Source: Pseudomonadota bacterium (GTDB lineage Bacteria > Desulfobacterota > Desulfobacteria > Desulfobacterales > ETH-SRB1). From it: a DNA stretch of 12,893 nucleotides. Positions 1-7,301 of this stretch are shown here, one piece after another. The position numbers and the translations under genes were made by a program. Every line of letters starts with the position of its first letter. Positions within the stretch are counted from its first letter, which is position 1. The notes below the pieces were generated by a model that saw nothing but the letters and a program-made list of their open reading frames with translations, made no database searches and was not told the origin of the DNA. The DNA is taken from the NCBI GenBank assembly GCA_018897415.1, contig JAHIKR010000214.1, forward strand, positions 1 to 12,893, given 5' to 3'.

Positions 1-128
1 CGACTTGGTCGGTACGGCCGAACATGGCTTTCATCAGGTCAGAGGCCATGTCCACTTCCTTGATCACTTTCTTGATGACAGTAGTTTTTCCCGATGAAGG
101 AGGCCCTGTTAAAAAATATTTTCTTCAT
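1..128 (-). pseudogene. 5' end of a P-loop NTPase gene, frameshifted and cut by the window edge
   Basis: On the minus strand an ATG at 128-126 begins MKKIF and then leaves frame, reaching a stop about 25 codons later. Shifting by one base after the T run restores MKKIFLTGPPSSGKTTVIKK, a classic Walker A loop (GPPSSGKT) directly after a first beta strand, as in THEP1-like nucleoside triphosphatases and other small P-loop NTPases. The restored frame stays open to base 1, so the rest of the gene lies outside the window. The break maps to the run of six A at plus 111-116; five would restore the frame. No strong Shine-Dalgarno is seen upstream. The exact NTPase family cannot be told from about 40 residues. 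The P-loop is seen directly; the frameshift is inferred from it. Confidence 0.5.
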
Positions 129-178
129 ATCATTCAGATGTTGTGTGAATCAAATTGCAAGTTAAATAGGTAAGAGCG

Positions 179-464
179 TCACCTTCTGCCACCTGAGTTT
201 TCAAGCGGCAACTGGTAGGCCAATTGTTTCAGGAAAAAATCTGTCGGGGTGATCGGATTCATTGTTTTGATAACGCTGAAAGATATCAGCCACCGGCGTA
301 AGAAGGTCTTTGGGGAAGGTTTCGAGAAATCTCTTGCCGCCTTTTTCAAAAATCACATCGACATTGTATTCGTCTCCAGGAGCTTCCGCCACCTGAAGCA
401 CCGCGCCGGTGCCAAGTTCAGGACGGTATGTAACCCTTACTTTCGTATCTTTTTTGATTTGCAT
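179..464 (-). pseudogene. Remnant of the N-terminal part of a SNF2/RapA-type helicase, frameshifted
   Basis: As it stands the ORF encodes 87 residues (464-201) with a small beta-rich, Tudor/SH3-like start (KVRVTYRPELGTGAVLQV, then a VDVIFEKGG strand and a PKDLL turn). Similar segments begin large SNF2-family helicases of phage-defence loci, where they precede a short linker and the motor. The last 12 residues look wrong. Removing one base from the six-A run at plus 234-239 replaces them with RFFLKQLAYQLPLENSGGRR, which continues the family-like pattern, before a stop at 179-181. Even repaired, the product is about 94 residues against 900 or more for a full helicase, so the motor has been deleted. 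There is no clear ribosome site. It may instead be a small stand-alone protein; the helicase assignment is from memory of the fold. Confidence 0.4.
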
Positions 465-551
465 TTACGGCGCCCAGTCTAAACCCATTTTCCCAGACAA
501 TGTTGCACATGACGCTCGAGATTTACGGTTCAAATCAGACGTTCACCCAGC

Positions 552-1004
552 TCATTTTGCGCTTTCCTTCAAGGGATTTATTGTAGTAAAACCAATGACT
601 TCCGCAACCTTGCAAAGGTTATCATCAGCCACCACAAAAGACCAATCCTTTTCAGATATGAAACTAAAGGCGCCGAGATGTAATGCATCCAGAGCTTTGA
701 GACCGTATGTTCTTCCATATTTTTTAATAAAAAACTCAGCTTGCTCAAGAACAGCTTGCCCTAAAGGTTCGACATTGAACCCGGCAATTTGATTCTCAAA
801 AGAATCGACTGCCGTGTTCAATTGTCCTTCATCCAGCTCTTTGTTGCGAAATCTCCTGAAAACAGCGCTTATGAATTCCAGCCGTCCCAGCTCTGAAAAC
901 CATACTTCATTATTCTGTTCAAGGATCAAATCCGTAACAATATCCGTGCCTTCTTCTTCATGGAAAAACTTTACCAGCGCTGAGGTATCAAAGAATAGAT
1001 TCAT
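552..1004 (-). CDS. VapC-like PIN-domain ribonuclease toxin
   Basis: This 150-residue protein has the layout of a PIN-domain toxin RNase, which in VapBC systems cleaves RNA (often tRNA or rRNA) when freed from its antitoxin. The acidic metal-binding set is visible: D6 in the opening strand (NLFFDTSALVK), E43 in the following helix (GRLEFISA), D106 in KALDALHLG, and D127/D128 in the late strand SFVVADDNLCKVA. Length is typical of the family and no residue of the set is missing, so it should be active. The ATG overlaps the antitoxin stop codon (ATGA, 1001-1004), which implies translational coupling. The exact RNA target cannot be read from the sequence. Confidence 0.85.
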   Translation of the reverse strand: MNLFFDTSALVKFFHEEEGTDIVTDLILEQNNEVWFSELGRLEFISAVFRRFRNKELDEGQLNTAVDSFENQIAGFNVEPLGQAVLEQAEFFIKKYGRTYGLKALDALHLGAFSFISEKDWSFVVADDNLCKVAEVIGFTTINPLKESAK

Positions 1005-1219
1005 ATCCTGTCTTCTCTTTCCAGCATTATATCTTCAGATAGAGACCCTTTGCATTGTTTCAACGCCTCCCTCACCTTTATATAATCAGCGGCGGTCGGT
1101 TTGTTTTTTTTGGCCTGATTCGTCCGCTTTAGCTCGGTTATCAGGTCATATACTTTCGCCAATGCCTCGGGCTTTAATTCATCCAGTTCTTTTATGGTCT
1201 GTTCTTTTAGATTAAGCAT
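1001..1219 (-). CDS. Antitoxin partner of the PIN-domain toxin
   Basis: A 72-residue, highly charged protein encoded immediately upstream of the toxin and overlapping it by 4 bases, the standard order for an antitoxin-toxin operon. The first 32 residues are helical (KEQTIKELDELKPEALAKVYDLI), and the acidic C-terminal stretch (SLSEDIMLEREDRI) looks like the segment that wraps over the toxin and blocks the active site. I see no clear AbrB, RHH or Phd DNA-binding domain, so autoregulation is uncertain. The start is supported by GAGGTG at 1230-1225, 5 bases before the ATG. A TATGAT box (plus 1246-1251) sits upstream inside a palindromic ATGATCAT (plus 1243-1250) and could be its -10 element, but no good -35 is seen. 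Confidence 0.7.
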   Translation of the reverse strand: MLNLKEQTIKELDELKPEALAKVYDLITELKRTNQAKKNKPTAADYIKVREALKQCKGSLSEDIMLEREDRI

Positions 1220-1943
1220 TAAAACACCTCGTATAAGATTACATGATCATACTTCGTTTTTAGATAAGTAAAGAACACGAGCAACACCTCACATTAAGAA
1301 ATTTTCTATCATCATAATATATCACAGAATTAGATATGTCTCCAACACAATTATTAAGATTAATCTGCCTGCCTGTAACCTCGACAGATTAAAACTTACA
1401 GTATAAACCAGAAAACTACGAATTTCCCAACCTCAATGTTTTTCTTTTCAAGATCAAAGGTTTGAAAAGCGCACAGCCTTGGGCGTTCAAAAACAGAGCC
1501 ATTAAACGATGAGAAATATGTTCAGAAGCTCAGCCGTTTCTACAATACAATAGAGAGAAATCTCCCCACCCATCTGCTCTCTCTTCTTCTGTATAAAATC
1601 CATTGGCAGGAATGCCCAGTTTTATTGTTATTCCACCGAAGCAGAAATCGACTTCTCAATGATCTCCGAAAATAACGATCCACCCTTTTTTAAATCATCA
1701 CCTCTCGATTATTGAAGGTTGTGTCGAGCAAGCCCTTCTAATTGCCCAACGTCTTCCGGACATGCCGATAGTGGTCAAATAGCCTTGACAATGTCTTTCT
1801 ATTTTTTCAACATATAATTGTGACGTTAAAATAGTCAAATTATATTGTTGGGAGAAGAAAGGTTTTGAATAGACTTGGAATTACACGGCCTTATTACTAT
1901 GGCGATCCAGCCAATTGAAAAAACGTGTCGATGAAATCGAAAT

Positions 1944-1974
1944 TCATGGACACATTGTCGTGACATGTCCATGA
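1944..1974. repeat. Inverted repeat, 9-bp perfect arms
   Basis: TCATGGACA (1944-1952) and TGTCCATGA (1966-1974) are perfect reverse complements around 13 bases. The right arm overlaps a short palindrome GACATGTC (1962-1969), and TGTC/GACA adds inner dyad symmetry. There is no T run after it, so it is not a standard terminator. It could be a protein-binding site, the end of a decayed element, or part of a structured RNA. Confidence 0.5.
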
Positions 1975-2020
1975 TGTAGACATGTTGAGACCTTTGAATG
2001 CCTAAAACGGAGTTTGAAGA

Positions 2021-2047
2021 TTGGAGGTCACAATTTGCGACCTCCAA
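2021..2047. repeat. Inverted repeat or hairpin, 9-bp perfect arms
   Basis: TTGGAGGTC (2021-2029) pairs with GACCTCCAA (2039-2047) around a 9-base loop, and one more A-T pair extends the stem outward. No U tract follows on either strand, so rho-independent termination is unlikely. It lies about 50 bases from the previous inverted repeat; their arms are unrelated. Confidence 0.5.
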
Positions 2048-2132
2048 TTGGGGTGGTGCAGGTATTTTTCTAAGAAAAAAATCGAAAGGGAATAAGGTGC
2101 GTTCTGTTGAAACGTCCAGTAAAAAGGTATAA

Positions 2133-2333
2133 GTCTTCCCATGCTTTAAAGATAGTTATTTACTTATTTATGGACATCCCGCAAGCCCCGCACTTGTCCC
2201 GCATGTCCCGCATGCTTCTCAACACCGTCTGTTAGCCGAAGAGAAAGCCGCAAGCTGGCTTTCCAAACACTTTACATACTGGTATCTGGAACAAAATGGT
2301 TTTGGGCGGGTATTGCAGGAGGGGGATTTGTAA
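2133..2333 (+). pseudogene. C-terminal fragment of an unrecognised gene
   Basis: A 67-codon plus-strand frame without a usable start codon ends at TAA 2331-2333. Its last 35 or so residues look like real protein (AEEKAASWLSKHFTYWYLEQ followed by NGFGRVLQEGDL): an amphipathic, aromatic-rich helix region and a plausible C-terminus. The part before residue 28 is low-complexity because it crosses the CCCGCA repeats. I do not recognise the family. The likeliest reading is the tail of a gene whose 5' part was lost; chance coding cannot be excluded. Confidence 0.3.
2177..2214. repeat. Short tandem repeats, TCCCGCATG-type
   Basis: Four consecutive units of 9-11 bp: two exact TCCCGCATG copies (2197-2205 and 2206-2214), preceded by the degenerate units TCCCGCAAG (2177) and CCCCGCACTTG (2186). 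The GC-rich array stands out from its AT-rich surroundings. No function is evident. Confidence 0.5.
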
Positions 2334-2447
2334 ATCTGCACGACCCTATTTCAAATATCCTTTGACAAAATCTGGTTAAAATGCAAATAAATTACAAACT
2401 GTTGTGCATGGTATAAATTTTACAGGTGTGAACAGATTCGTTTCCGC

Positions 2448-2471
2448 CTGTATGCTCTGTATGCTCTGTAC
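2448..2471. repeat. Tandem 9-bp repeat CTGTATGCT
   Basis: Two exact CTGTATGCT units (2448-2456 and 2457-2465) and a partial third (CTGTAC). The third unit runs into a small dyad, GTAC-GAAT-GTAC. This is probably a replication-slippage product in non-coding DNA. Confidence 0.5.
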
Positions 2472-2679
2472 GAATGTACCCATGTCCCCACCCCAATCCC
2501 TTACAACTTTTAGCTATAACTCGGGAAGATCAGAAGGGAATTATAACGTTTAGTTCTTATTCCATTTCAGTGAACATCAATTTTTCATTGAATTTTTATA
2601 ACTTTAGGAGTATCGGTTGACCCAAGCGATAATTTATTGAGAGGTCTATAACTCTACACCCGAAGGAGTGTGTGATGAA

Positions 2680-2722
2680 TTGACTATTGAAACCCATCTC
2701 TTTGTAAGAAACGGGGGTTTCA
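2680..2722 (+). promoter_or_regulatory. Candidate promoter of module A with an inverted repeat around its -10
   Basis: TTGACT (2680-2685) is followed after 17 bases by TGTAAG (2703-2708), a fair sigma70-type pair about 140 bases before the helicase start. TGAAACCC (2688-2695) in the spacer and GGGTTTCA (2715-2722) just downstream of the -10 form an 8-bp perfect inverted repeat, the geometry of a repressor site, or of an RNA hairpin if transcription starts further upstream. Reading as promoter plus operator is inference. Confidence 0.35.
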
Positions 2723-2846
2723 TATTACTTAAATCAATCTAATAGATGATGCTAAATGATGAAATAATGCTGGCTATTGAAAATGCGAGTTATTTGCGGT
2801 GGCCAACATATAAACTTTTCATTAAAATCTGAAGGGTAAGACTCTA

Positions 2847-4670
2847 TTGTGTTCTGAACCAGAAGACTTCGCAGATGAAAGTAAATATCTTGTCAGCATT
2901 ATAATAAAGGTGGCAAAGTTTGCCAAACATGATTCAGAAACGGCACTAATGTATGCTCGGAAGTCTGCTGAGTGTATATGCTCAAACATTTTTTCTCGAG
3001 AAGTAGGTGATCCCGGAAACAATCGTCTTGACAAACTAATAGAACTACTTAGTAACCAAAAGAAATTGCCTGAACGAATTAAACTCCCTCTTCGGGTAAT
3101 TCAACAATACGGTAATTACGGTGCACACATTCAACCTGATCAAGAACCTATCACTAGTTCCTTTGTGGAACCTTGCATTATTGCTCTTTTCCAAGTAACC
3201 AGTTGGTACTTTCATGACTATTTAAATAATGAAATACCACCTCTCGTGGTTACAGCAATCAATGATTTCGAACCTGAAATACAAAAAACGTCATCATCAA
3301 GTGTATCTTTTGAACAAATAGCTGATAATTTTAAATTACCCTCTCCGTTGAGAACTTATCAATGGGAAGGGGTCAGTTTCCTCGCCCAAAGAGACGCTGC
3401 ACTTTTGGCTGATGAAATGGGTCTGGGTAAAACAATCCAGGCTATTATTGCCCTAAGAGCAATATTACATAAGAGTATTTCTAAGCGGGCTATTATAATC
3501 GCGCCTTCTTCTCTCACCTTCAACTGGGAGCAAGAGATGTGCAAATGGGCTACTGACTTGACTTTCAGAAGGGTAATGGGATCTTTTAAAGATAGACAAG
3601 CGACCTATCAGTTACCCATACAGGTTTTAATTGCTTCATATGACCAAATTAGAACTGATGCCATCCATATGAGCCAAAATCTTAGATTTGAGATCGCAAT
3701 TATCGATGAAGCTCAGCGTATCAAGAGCAGACACTCAATGACAGCGTTGGCATGTCGGCTCATACAGCGACGAAAATCATGGGCACTTTCAGGCACACCA
3801 TTGGAAAATAATGTTGGTGATTTAGAATCTGTCTTTCTTTTTCTACGTTCTGGTTTGATCGATGCTGGTATGTCTCCAAGAGAAATACATGCTCGCATTC
3901 GCAGTCACTTTCTTAGGCGGCGCAAGAAAGAAGTAGCTAAAGAAATGCCCCCTATTATTATCCAAGACATTCTTCTAGAGTTATCAGATACCCAGAAGGC
4001 CGCATATACAAATCTTTGGGTAGAAAGAAAAGAACTAATTCGTGGATATAATAATAATGCCACTGTTTCGGGCACTGCCTTATTTGCTTTAATCACTAAA
4101 CTTAAACAAATCTGTAATTATGAACCAAAATCTAATGAATCAATTAAATGGGCTGCTCTTTCTGAAATGCTTGAAAATCTTTCGGAGCCCGATGACAAGA
4201 TTATTGTGTTTTCTCAGTATGTCGATACTCTCAAATTCATATCAGAAAGAATGGAGTCTTTCCCACATGATTTATATACAGGACAACTCTCACCGGAATT
4301 AAGACAACAAGTTCTGGAGCGCTTCCGTACACAGAAAGGACCAAGAGCTTTATTAGTATCTCTAAGAGCTGGGGGAGTCGGACTTAATATTCAGGAAGCT
4401 TCCACTGTAGTGCTTTTTGATCGTTGGTGGAATCCGGCGGTTGAGGATCAAGCCATTCAACGTGCCCACCGTTTTGGTAGGGAGCGACCCCTTCATGTTA
4501 TTCGTTTTCTTATTAACGACACCATTGAAAAACGAATTAATGAAATACTTAATGAGAAGAGAATAGACTTCGAGGCATATATAGAAAATGCTGAAAATGC
4601 TGATATTAAGATGCTTACCAAAGAAGACTTGCGGCGAATTCTCAATCTTTCTGAGATTTATATTAAATAG
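2847..4670 (+). CDS. SNF2-family helicase with N-terminal DUF4145-like domain
   Basis: A 607-residue Swi2/Snf2-type ATPase motor, expected to translocate on or remodel double-stranded DNA. Residues 15-125 are helical and match the DUF4145-like pattern: ETALMYARKSAECICSNIF, then a LDKLIELLSN helix and RVIQQYGNYGAH; such domains occur as accessory modules of defence proteins. The motor follows with all motifs intact: LADEMGLGKT (Walker A, 187-196), IIIAPSSLTFNWEQE (Ia), IIDEAQ (285-290), ALSGTPLENN (313-322), IIVFSQ (452-457), SLRAGGVGLN (505-514) and AIQRAHRFGR (536-545). There is no obvious nuclease domain, so cleavage would need a partner. The chosen start is TTG at 2847, with GAAGGG at 2831-2836; the only in-frame alternative before a stop is CTG at 2829, and the first ATG is residue 35. 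The ParB-like gene begins 38 bases later on the same strand, suggesting one transcript. Activity is well supported; the biological role is inferred from context. Confidence 0.9.
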   Translation: MCSEPEDFADESKYLVSIIIKVAKFAKHDSETALMYARKSAECICSNIFSREVGDPGNNRLDKLIELLSNQKKLPERIKLPLRVIQQYGNYGAHIQPDQEPITSSFVEPCIIALFQVTSWYFHDYLNNEIPPLVVTAINDFEPEIQKTSSSSVSFEQIADNFKLPSPLRTYQWEGVSFLAQRDAALLADEMGLGKTIQAIIALRAILHKSISKRAIIIAPSSLTFNWEQEMCKWATDLTFRRVMGSFKDRQATYQLPIQVLIASYDQIRTDAIHMSQNLRFEIAIIDEAQRIKSRHSMTALACRLIQRRKSWALSGTPLENNVGDLESVFLFLRSGLIDAGMSPREIHARIRSHFLRRRKKEVAKEMPPIIIQDILLELSDTQKAAYTNLWVERKELIRGYNNNATVSGTALFALITKLKQICNYEPKSNESIKWAALSEMLENLSEPDDKIIVFSQYVDTLKFISERMESFPHDLYTGQLSPELRQQVLERFRTQKGPRALLVSLRAGGVGLNIQEASTVVLFDRWWNPAVEDQAIQRAHRFGRERPLHVIRFLINDTIEKRINEILNEKRIDFEAYIENAENADIKMLTKEDLRRILNLSEIYIK

Positions 4671-4708
4671 TTTTTCTATGTTTTAATTAATATTTAAAGG
4701 AGGAAAGT

Positions 4709-5536
4709 ATGGTTAAGATTATTGAAGTCAAGGATATTCCATTGGATGATCTGGTAATCGGCAAGGGACAGGTACGTGTTCGCGATGTCGGAAAAGATAT
4801 TGATGAACTGGCTGACAGCATTGATAAAAGGGGACTGCTTCAACCCATCGTTGTTTGTCCGACAGATGAACTCGGCAAGTACGAAATTTTGACGGGGCAA
4901 CGTCGTTTTCTCGCCCATAAATTGCTAAAAAGACAGACTATTCAAGCTTCCGTTTTTGATCAGAAGGTCGATGAGATAGAGGCCAAAATTATATCAGTAA
5001 CAGAGAACCTGGTTCGAAGAGATCCAAATAGCCAAGATTATATAGATTCTTGTACCTGGCTGTATCGCAAATACGGATCAATAAAAGCGGTTGCCGAAGA
5101 ACTAGGTATTAGTCCAGCTAAAGTTTCGACTTTTGTCAAATATGACCGCCTCAAACCAGAGTTAAAAAAGATGGTTGAAAATGAGGGTATCGATATAAAA
5201 GTTGCGTTACGTGCACAAGACGCCGCTTCAGTAACAGGCGAATTTGACCCACAAGAAGCTATAAAATTGGCAAAAGAACTGTCCAAAATGAGTGGGGCTC
5301 AGCAAGCTCATGTAGTGAAGCGCCTAGAAAAAGAACCCAAAGCAGATGTTGACGAAGTGATAGAAGCAGCCAAGACTGGTGAGAAAGTTACTCAAGTTAT
5401 TGTAACCTTAGGCGTGATGCTGCACCAATCCCTTAAACAATATGCAAAAGATGAAGGGACTAAAACTGATGAGGCTGCCCGCATATTAGTTGAAGAAGGT
5501 CTGATGGGAAAAGGTTACACAATTGAGGAGGAGTAA
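4709..5536 (+). CDS. ParB-like protein (ParB N-terminal domain, HTH, RHH-like tail)
   Basis: A 275-residue ParB/Spo0J-superfamily protein. The N-terminal ParB domain carries the three nucleotide-site motifs: GLLQPIVV (42-49), GQRRFLAH (63-70, the usual GERR box with E changed to Q) and ENLVRRD (99-105, like ENLQR). A helix-turn-helix follows (KYGSIKAVAEELGISPAKVS, 121-140). The C-terminus (about 227-262, VTLGVMLHQSLKQYAK and TDEAARILVEEGL) resembles a ribbon-helix-helix dimerisation and DNA-binding unit, unlike the usual ParB C-terminus. Known ParB proteins are CTP-dependent DNA clamps, and some relatives are nucleases. No ParA partner is nearby and the neighbours are a helicase and a nuclease, so a DNA-loading or targeting role in defence is more likely than partition. 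The ATG has a near-perfect AAAGGAGG (4696-4703). The stop overlaps the next start (TAATG). Confidence 0.85.
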   Translation: MVKIIEVKDIPLDDLVIGKGQVRVRDVGKDIDELADSIDKRGLLQPIVVCPTDELGKYEILTGQRRFLAHKLLKRQTIQASVFDQKVDEIEAKIISVTENLVRRDPNSQDYIDSCTWLYRKYGSIKAVAEELGISPAKVSTFVKYDRLKPELKKMVENEGIDIKVALRAQDAASVTGEFDPQEAIKLAKELSKMSGAQQAHVVKRLEKEPKADVDEVIEAAKTGEKVTQVIVTLGVMLHQSLKQYAKDEGTKTDEAARILVEEGLMGKGYTIEEE

Positions 5537-6258
5537 TGCTTTTACCAGGATTAAACTCTAATGAGGCCAAAAATCTGCTGTTATCTGTGGGCACACACCG
5601 AAAAAAGAGACTTTTAAGTCCAGTGGAAGTGGCCATCCTCTTTCAAAGAGCGATAAATAATGGTGCGAGCAAAGAAACGTGTGCCCAGTTTGTGCATCTA
5701 AACAGTCCGGATATGATTGTTCTGTTTCTTAAGCTACTTGAGTTAAGTCCCCTCGTCCAACTTTCAACGGATTGGGGTCAAACAGGATCAACAATCTCAT
5801 TCACTTCAGCACGACTGCTTTCTGCCCTAAGCAAGGACGAACAGGAAATAACGTGTCAAGAAATTATGACAAATCAATTGAATAAAAGCGAAGTGATACA
5901 AGTTATCCAACTGAGAAAAAGAAGTGGGCGAAATATAACTGAATGTTTGAATGAGGTCGTAGGAATGCGTCCAATCATTACAAAGATTCACCTTATTATG
6001 GGAGCAATAACTAATCCAGATGTTCAAGAAAGTCTATTAAAGTTTAGTCAGATTGAACGAGACACTTTATTCCGGAGTATAATTTCCGAAATATATTCAG
6101 CAGGAGAAAAACTATCTGGCAGACTTGGGATTAAGCGATTTAGTATTTCAACTGACGAAAGAGGATTTAATATTATTAGTTCAAAACACGGGCCATCATT
6201 TGAACATGTGATTAATCAAACACTAATTAACAAGTTGGTTGCCAGCAATGATAAATAA
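5536..6258 (+). CDS. ParB HTH-domain-like protein lacking the N-terminal ParB domain
   Basis: A 240-residue protein without an obvious family name. Residues 28-77 (LSPVEVAILFQRAINNGASK, ETCAQFVHLNSPDMI, LFLKLLELSPLVQ) follow the ParB central HTH pattern. Residues 87-130 (ISFTSARLLSAL, then DEQEITCQEIMTNQLNKSEV) match the next ParB segment, where the GHARALL and IxxxxLSVRE motifs normally sit. The N-terminal CTP-binding domain is absent: nothing like GERR or ENLQR is seen. The C-terminal 110 residues are mixed alpha/beta and unrecognised. It starts one base inside the stop codon of the ParB-like gene, with AGGAGG at 5526-5531, so the two are probably made in fixed ratio and may pair with each other or share a DNA site. 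ParB relatedness is a pattern call by eye; a profile search should settle it. Confidence 0.6.
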   Translation: MLLPGLNSNEAKNLLLSVGTHRKKRLLSPVEVAILFQRAINNGASKETCAQFVHLNSPDMIVLFLKLLELSPLVQLSTDWGQTGSTISFTSARLLSALSKDEQEITCQEIMTNQLNKSEVIQVIQLRKRSGRNITECLNEVVGMRPIITKIHLIMGAITNPDVQESLLKFSQIERDTLFRSIISEIYSAGEKLSGRLGIKRFSISTDERGFNIISSKHGPSFEHVINQTLINKLVASNDK

Positions 6259-7276
6259 TTATATTGGTATATTTCCGTCTGGTGCAATCAAATTGGGACC
6301 TGATATTATATGTGATGGTTTCCACCGTGACTATCGCGTTCGTATGCAGACGCATATTCATGATGATCACATGTATGACTTCGAAAGAAGTAAAGGACAT
6401 CAGGATATATATTCCACAGACGCGACAAGAAGGCTGCTGATATCTGAGTTCAATGCTGATCTATTATATCGGCAGAATTTAATTTCTTTGGAATATAATG
6501 TTCCAAAGCGTGTTGGTAATTCTCTTATTGAACTATTGCCTGCAGATCACATGATAGGGTCTGCACAAGTTGCGGTCGAATTAGTGGGCGGTATCCGAGT
6601 TGGATATTCGGGAGACTTTCAGTGGCCACTTGATAAAGTAATTCAAGTCGATCAACTAGTTCTTGATAGTACATACGGGTCACCTGATAGCATTAGACAG
6701 TATTCTCAGGATGAAGCTGAGGCACAGTTACTAAAAATAGTGCAGGAGAAACTTCGCTTTGGTCCTGTTCATATTAAATCACATAGAGGCACTTTACAGA
6801 GAGGTATGCAGGTTTTGTGCGAGATCAACAATTATCCTATGGTTGTCAGCCGTCGCCTGTCTGACGAAGTCGAGATATATAGGCAATTTGGATATCCTAT
6901 AGAAAATTATTATTTGATAGAATCTTGTGAAGGCAAGGAAATTGTTCAAAGTGATAGGTACATAAGGTTTTATGGAAAAGGAGATCGCCTTCCTACTGAA
7001 ATCAGGCATGGCACAACCGTGGTATTAAGTGCTTTTTCAACGGATCACAAAAATCCAGTATTAGAATATTCGGAAAAGGCTTGTAGAGTTGCCTTAACGG
7101 ATCATGCTGACTTTGAAGGTGTTTTAGACTATGTGAGGGCAAGTGGGGCAAGTTACGTCGTTACCGATAACACGCGTGGCGGCCATGCCGTGGATCTATC
7201 GAGAGAATTGAGAGACAGACTTGGCATAAATGCAGTTCCATCTATTTATGAAACATCACACGAATGGGGAGTTTAA
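6248..7276 (+). CDS. Beta-CASP metallo-beta-lactamase-fold nuclease
   Basis: A 342-residue MBL-fold protein of the beta-CASP nuclease type (CPSF73/Cft2-like and DNA-ligase-associated exonuclease relatives; COG1236-like). The metal site looks complete: HIHDDH (36-41, the HxHxDH motif), H101 in LLPADHMIGSAQ, D123 in VGYSGDFQW, and H286 in ALTDHADFE. LVLDSTYGSP (137-146) corresponds to the motif that opens the beta-CASP insert, and VVLSAFSTDHK (258-268) lies near its end. The family hydrolyses RNA or DNA phosphodiesters; which substrate applies cannot be read here. I chose ATG 6248, giving an 11-base overlap with the upstream gene; TTG 6239 would add three residues and has no better ribosome site. 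Tight coupling to helicase and ParB-like genes argues for DNA as substrate and makes this the best nuclease candidate of the locus. Confidence 0.85.
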   Translation: MINNYIGIFPSGAIKLGPDIICDGFHRDYRVRMQTHIHDDHMYDFERSKGHQDIYSTDATRRLLISEFNADLLYRQNLISLEYNVPKRVGNSLIELLPADHMIGSAQVAVELVGGIRVGYSGDFQWPLDKVIQVDQLVLDSTYGSPDSIRQYSQDEAEAQLLKIVQEKLRFGPVHIKSHRGTLQRGMQVLCEINNYPMVVSRRLSDEVEIYRQFGYPIENYYLIESCEGKEIVQSDRYIRFYGKGDRLPTEIRHGTTVVLSAFSTDHKNPVLEYSEKACRVALTDHADFEGVLDYVRASGASYVVTDNTRGGHAVDLSRELRDRLGINAVPSIYETSHEWGV

Positions 7277-7301
7277 TTGAGATATAACGAAAATCCTTAT
7301 T

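Larger units (their letters stand above)
1220..2846. other. Long gene-poor interval between the toxin-antitoxin pair and module A
   Basis: About 1.6 kb without an intact gene that I can defend. Open stretches are short, lack start codons or ribosome sites, and switch frame. Several look faintly coding on the plus strand (for example around 1480-1670 and 1680-1780), consistent with decayed genes, but none is recognisable. Structures that stand out are listed separately: inverted repeats at 1944-1974 and 2021-2047, tandem repeats at 2177-2214 and 2448-2471, a C-terminal gene remnant ending at 2333, and a promoter candidate near 2680-2708. No tRNA, CRISPR array or transposase was seen. Confidence 0.6.

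Noticed and set aside
409..792. 127-codon plus-strand ORF
   Set aside because: It lies antisense to the PIN toxin and the helicase remnant, whose frames carry clear protein motifs.
1480..1680. Plus-strand open stretch of about 65 codons that looks faintly coding
   Set aside because: There is no start codon, no recognisable motif, and overlapping frames look equally plausible.
1785..1818. TTGACA followed by a perfect TATAAT
   Set aside because: The spacer is 22 bases, too long for a normal sigma70 promoter, and no gene follows it closely.
1835..2047. 70-codon minus-strand ORF
   Set aside because: It runs through both inverted repeats, has no ribosome site and shows no recognisable protein pattern.
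4709..5536. Chromosome or plasmid partition gene
   Set aside because: There is no ParA gene and no parS-like palindrome seen, and the gene is embedded with a helicase and a nuclease.
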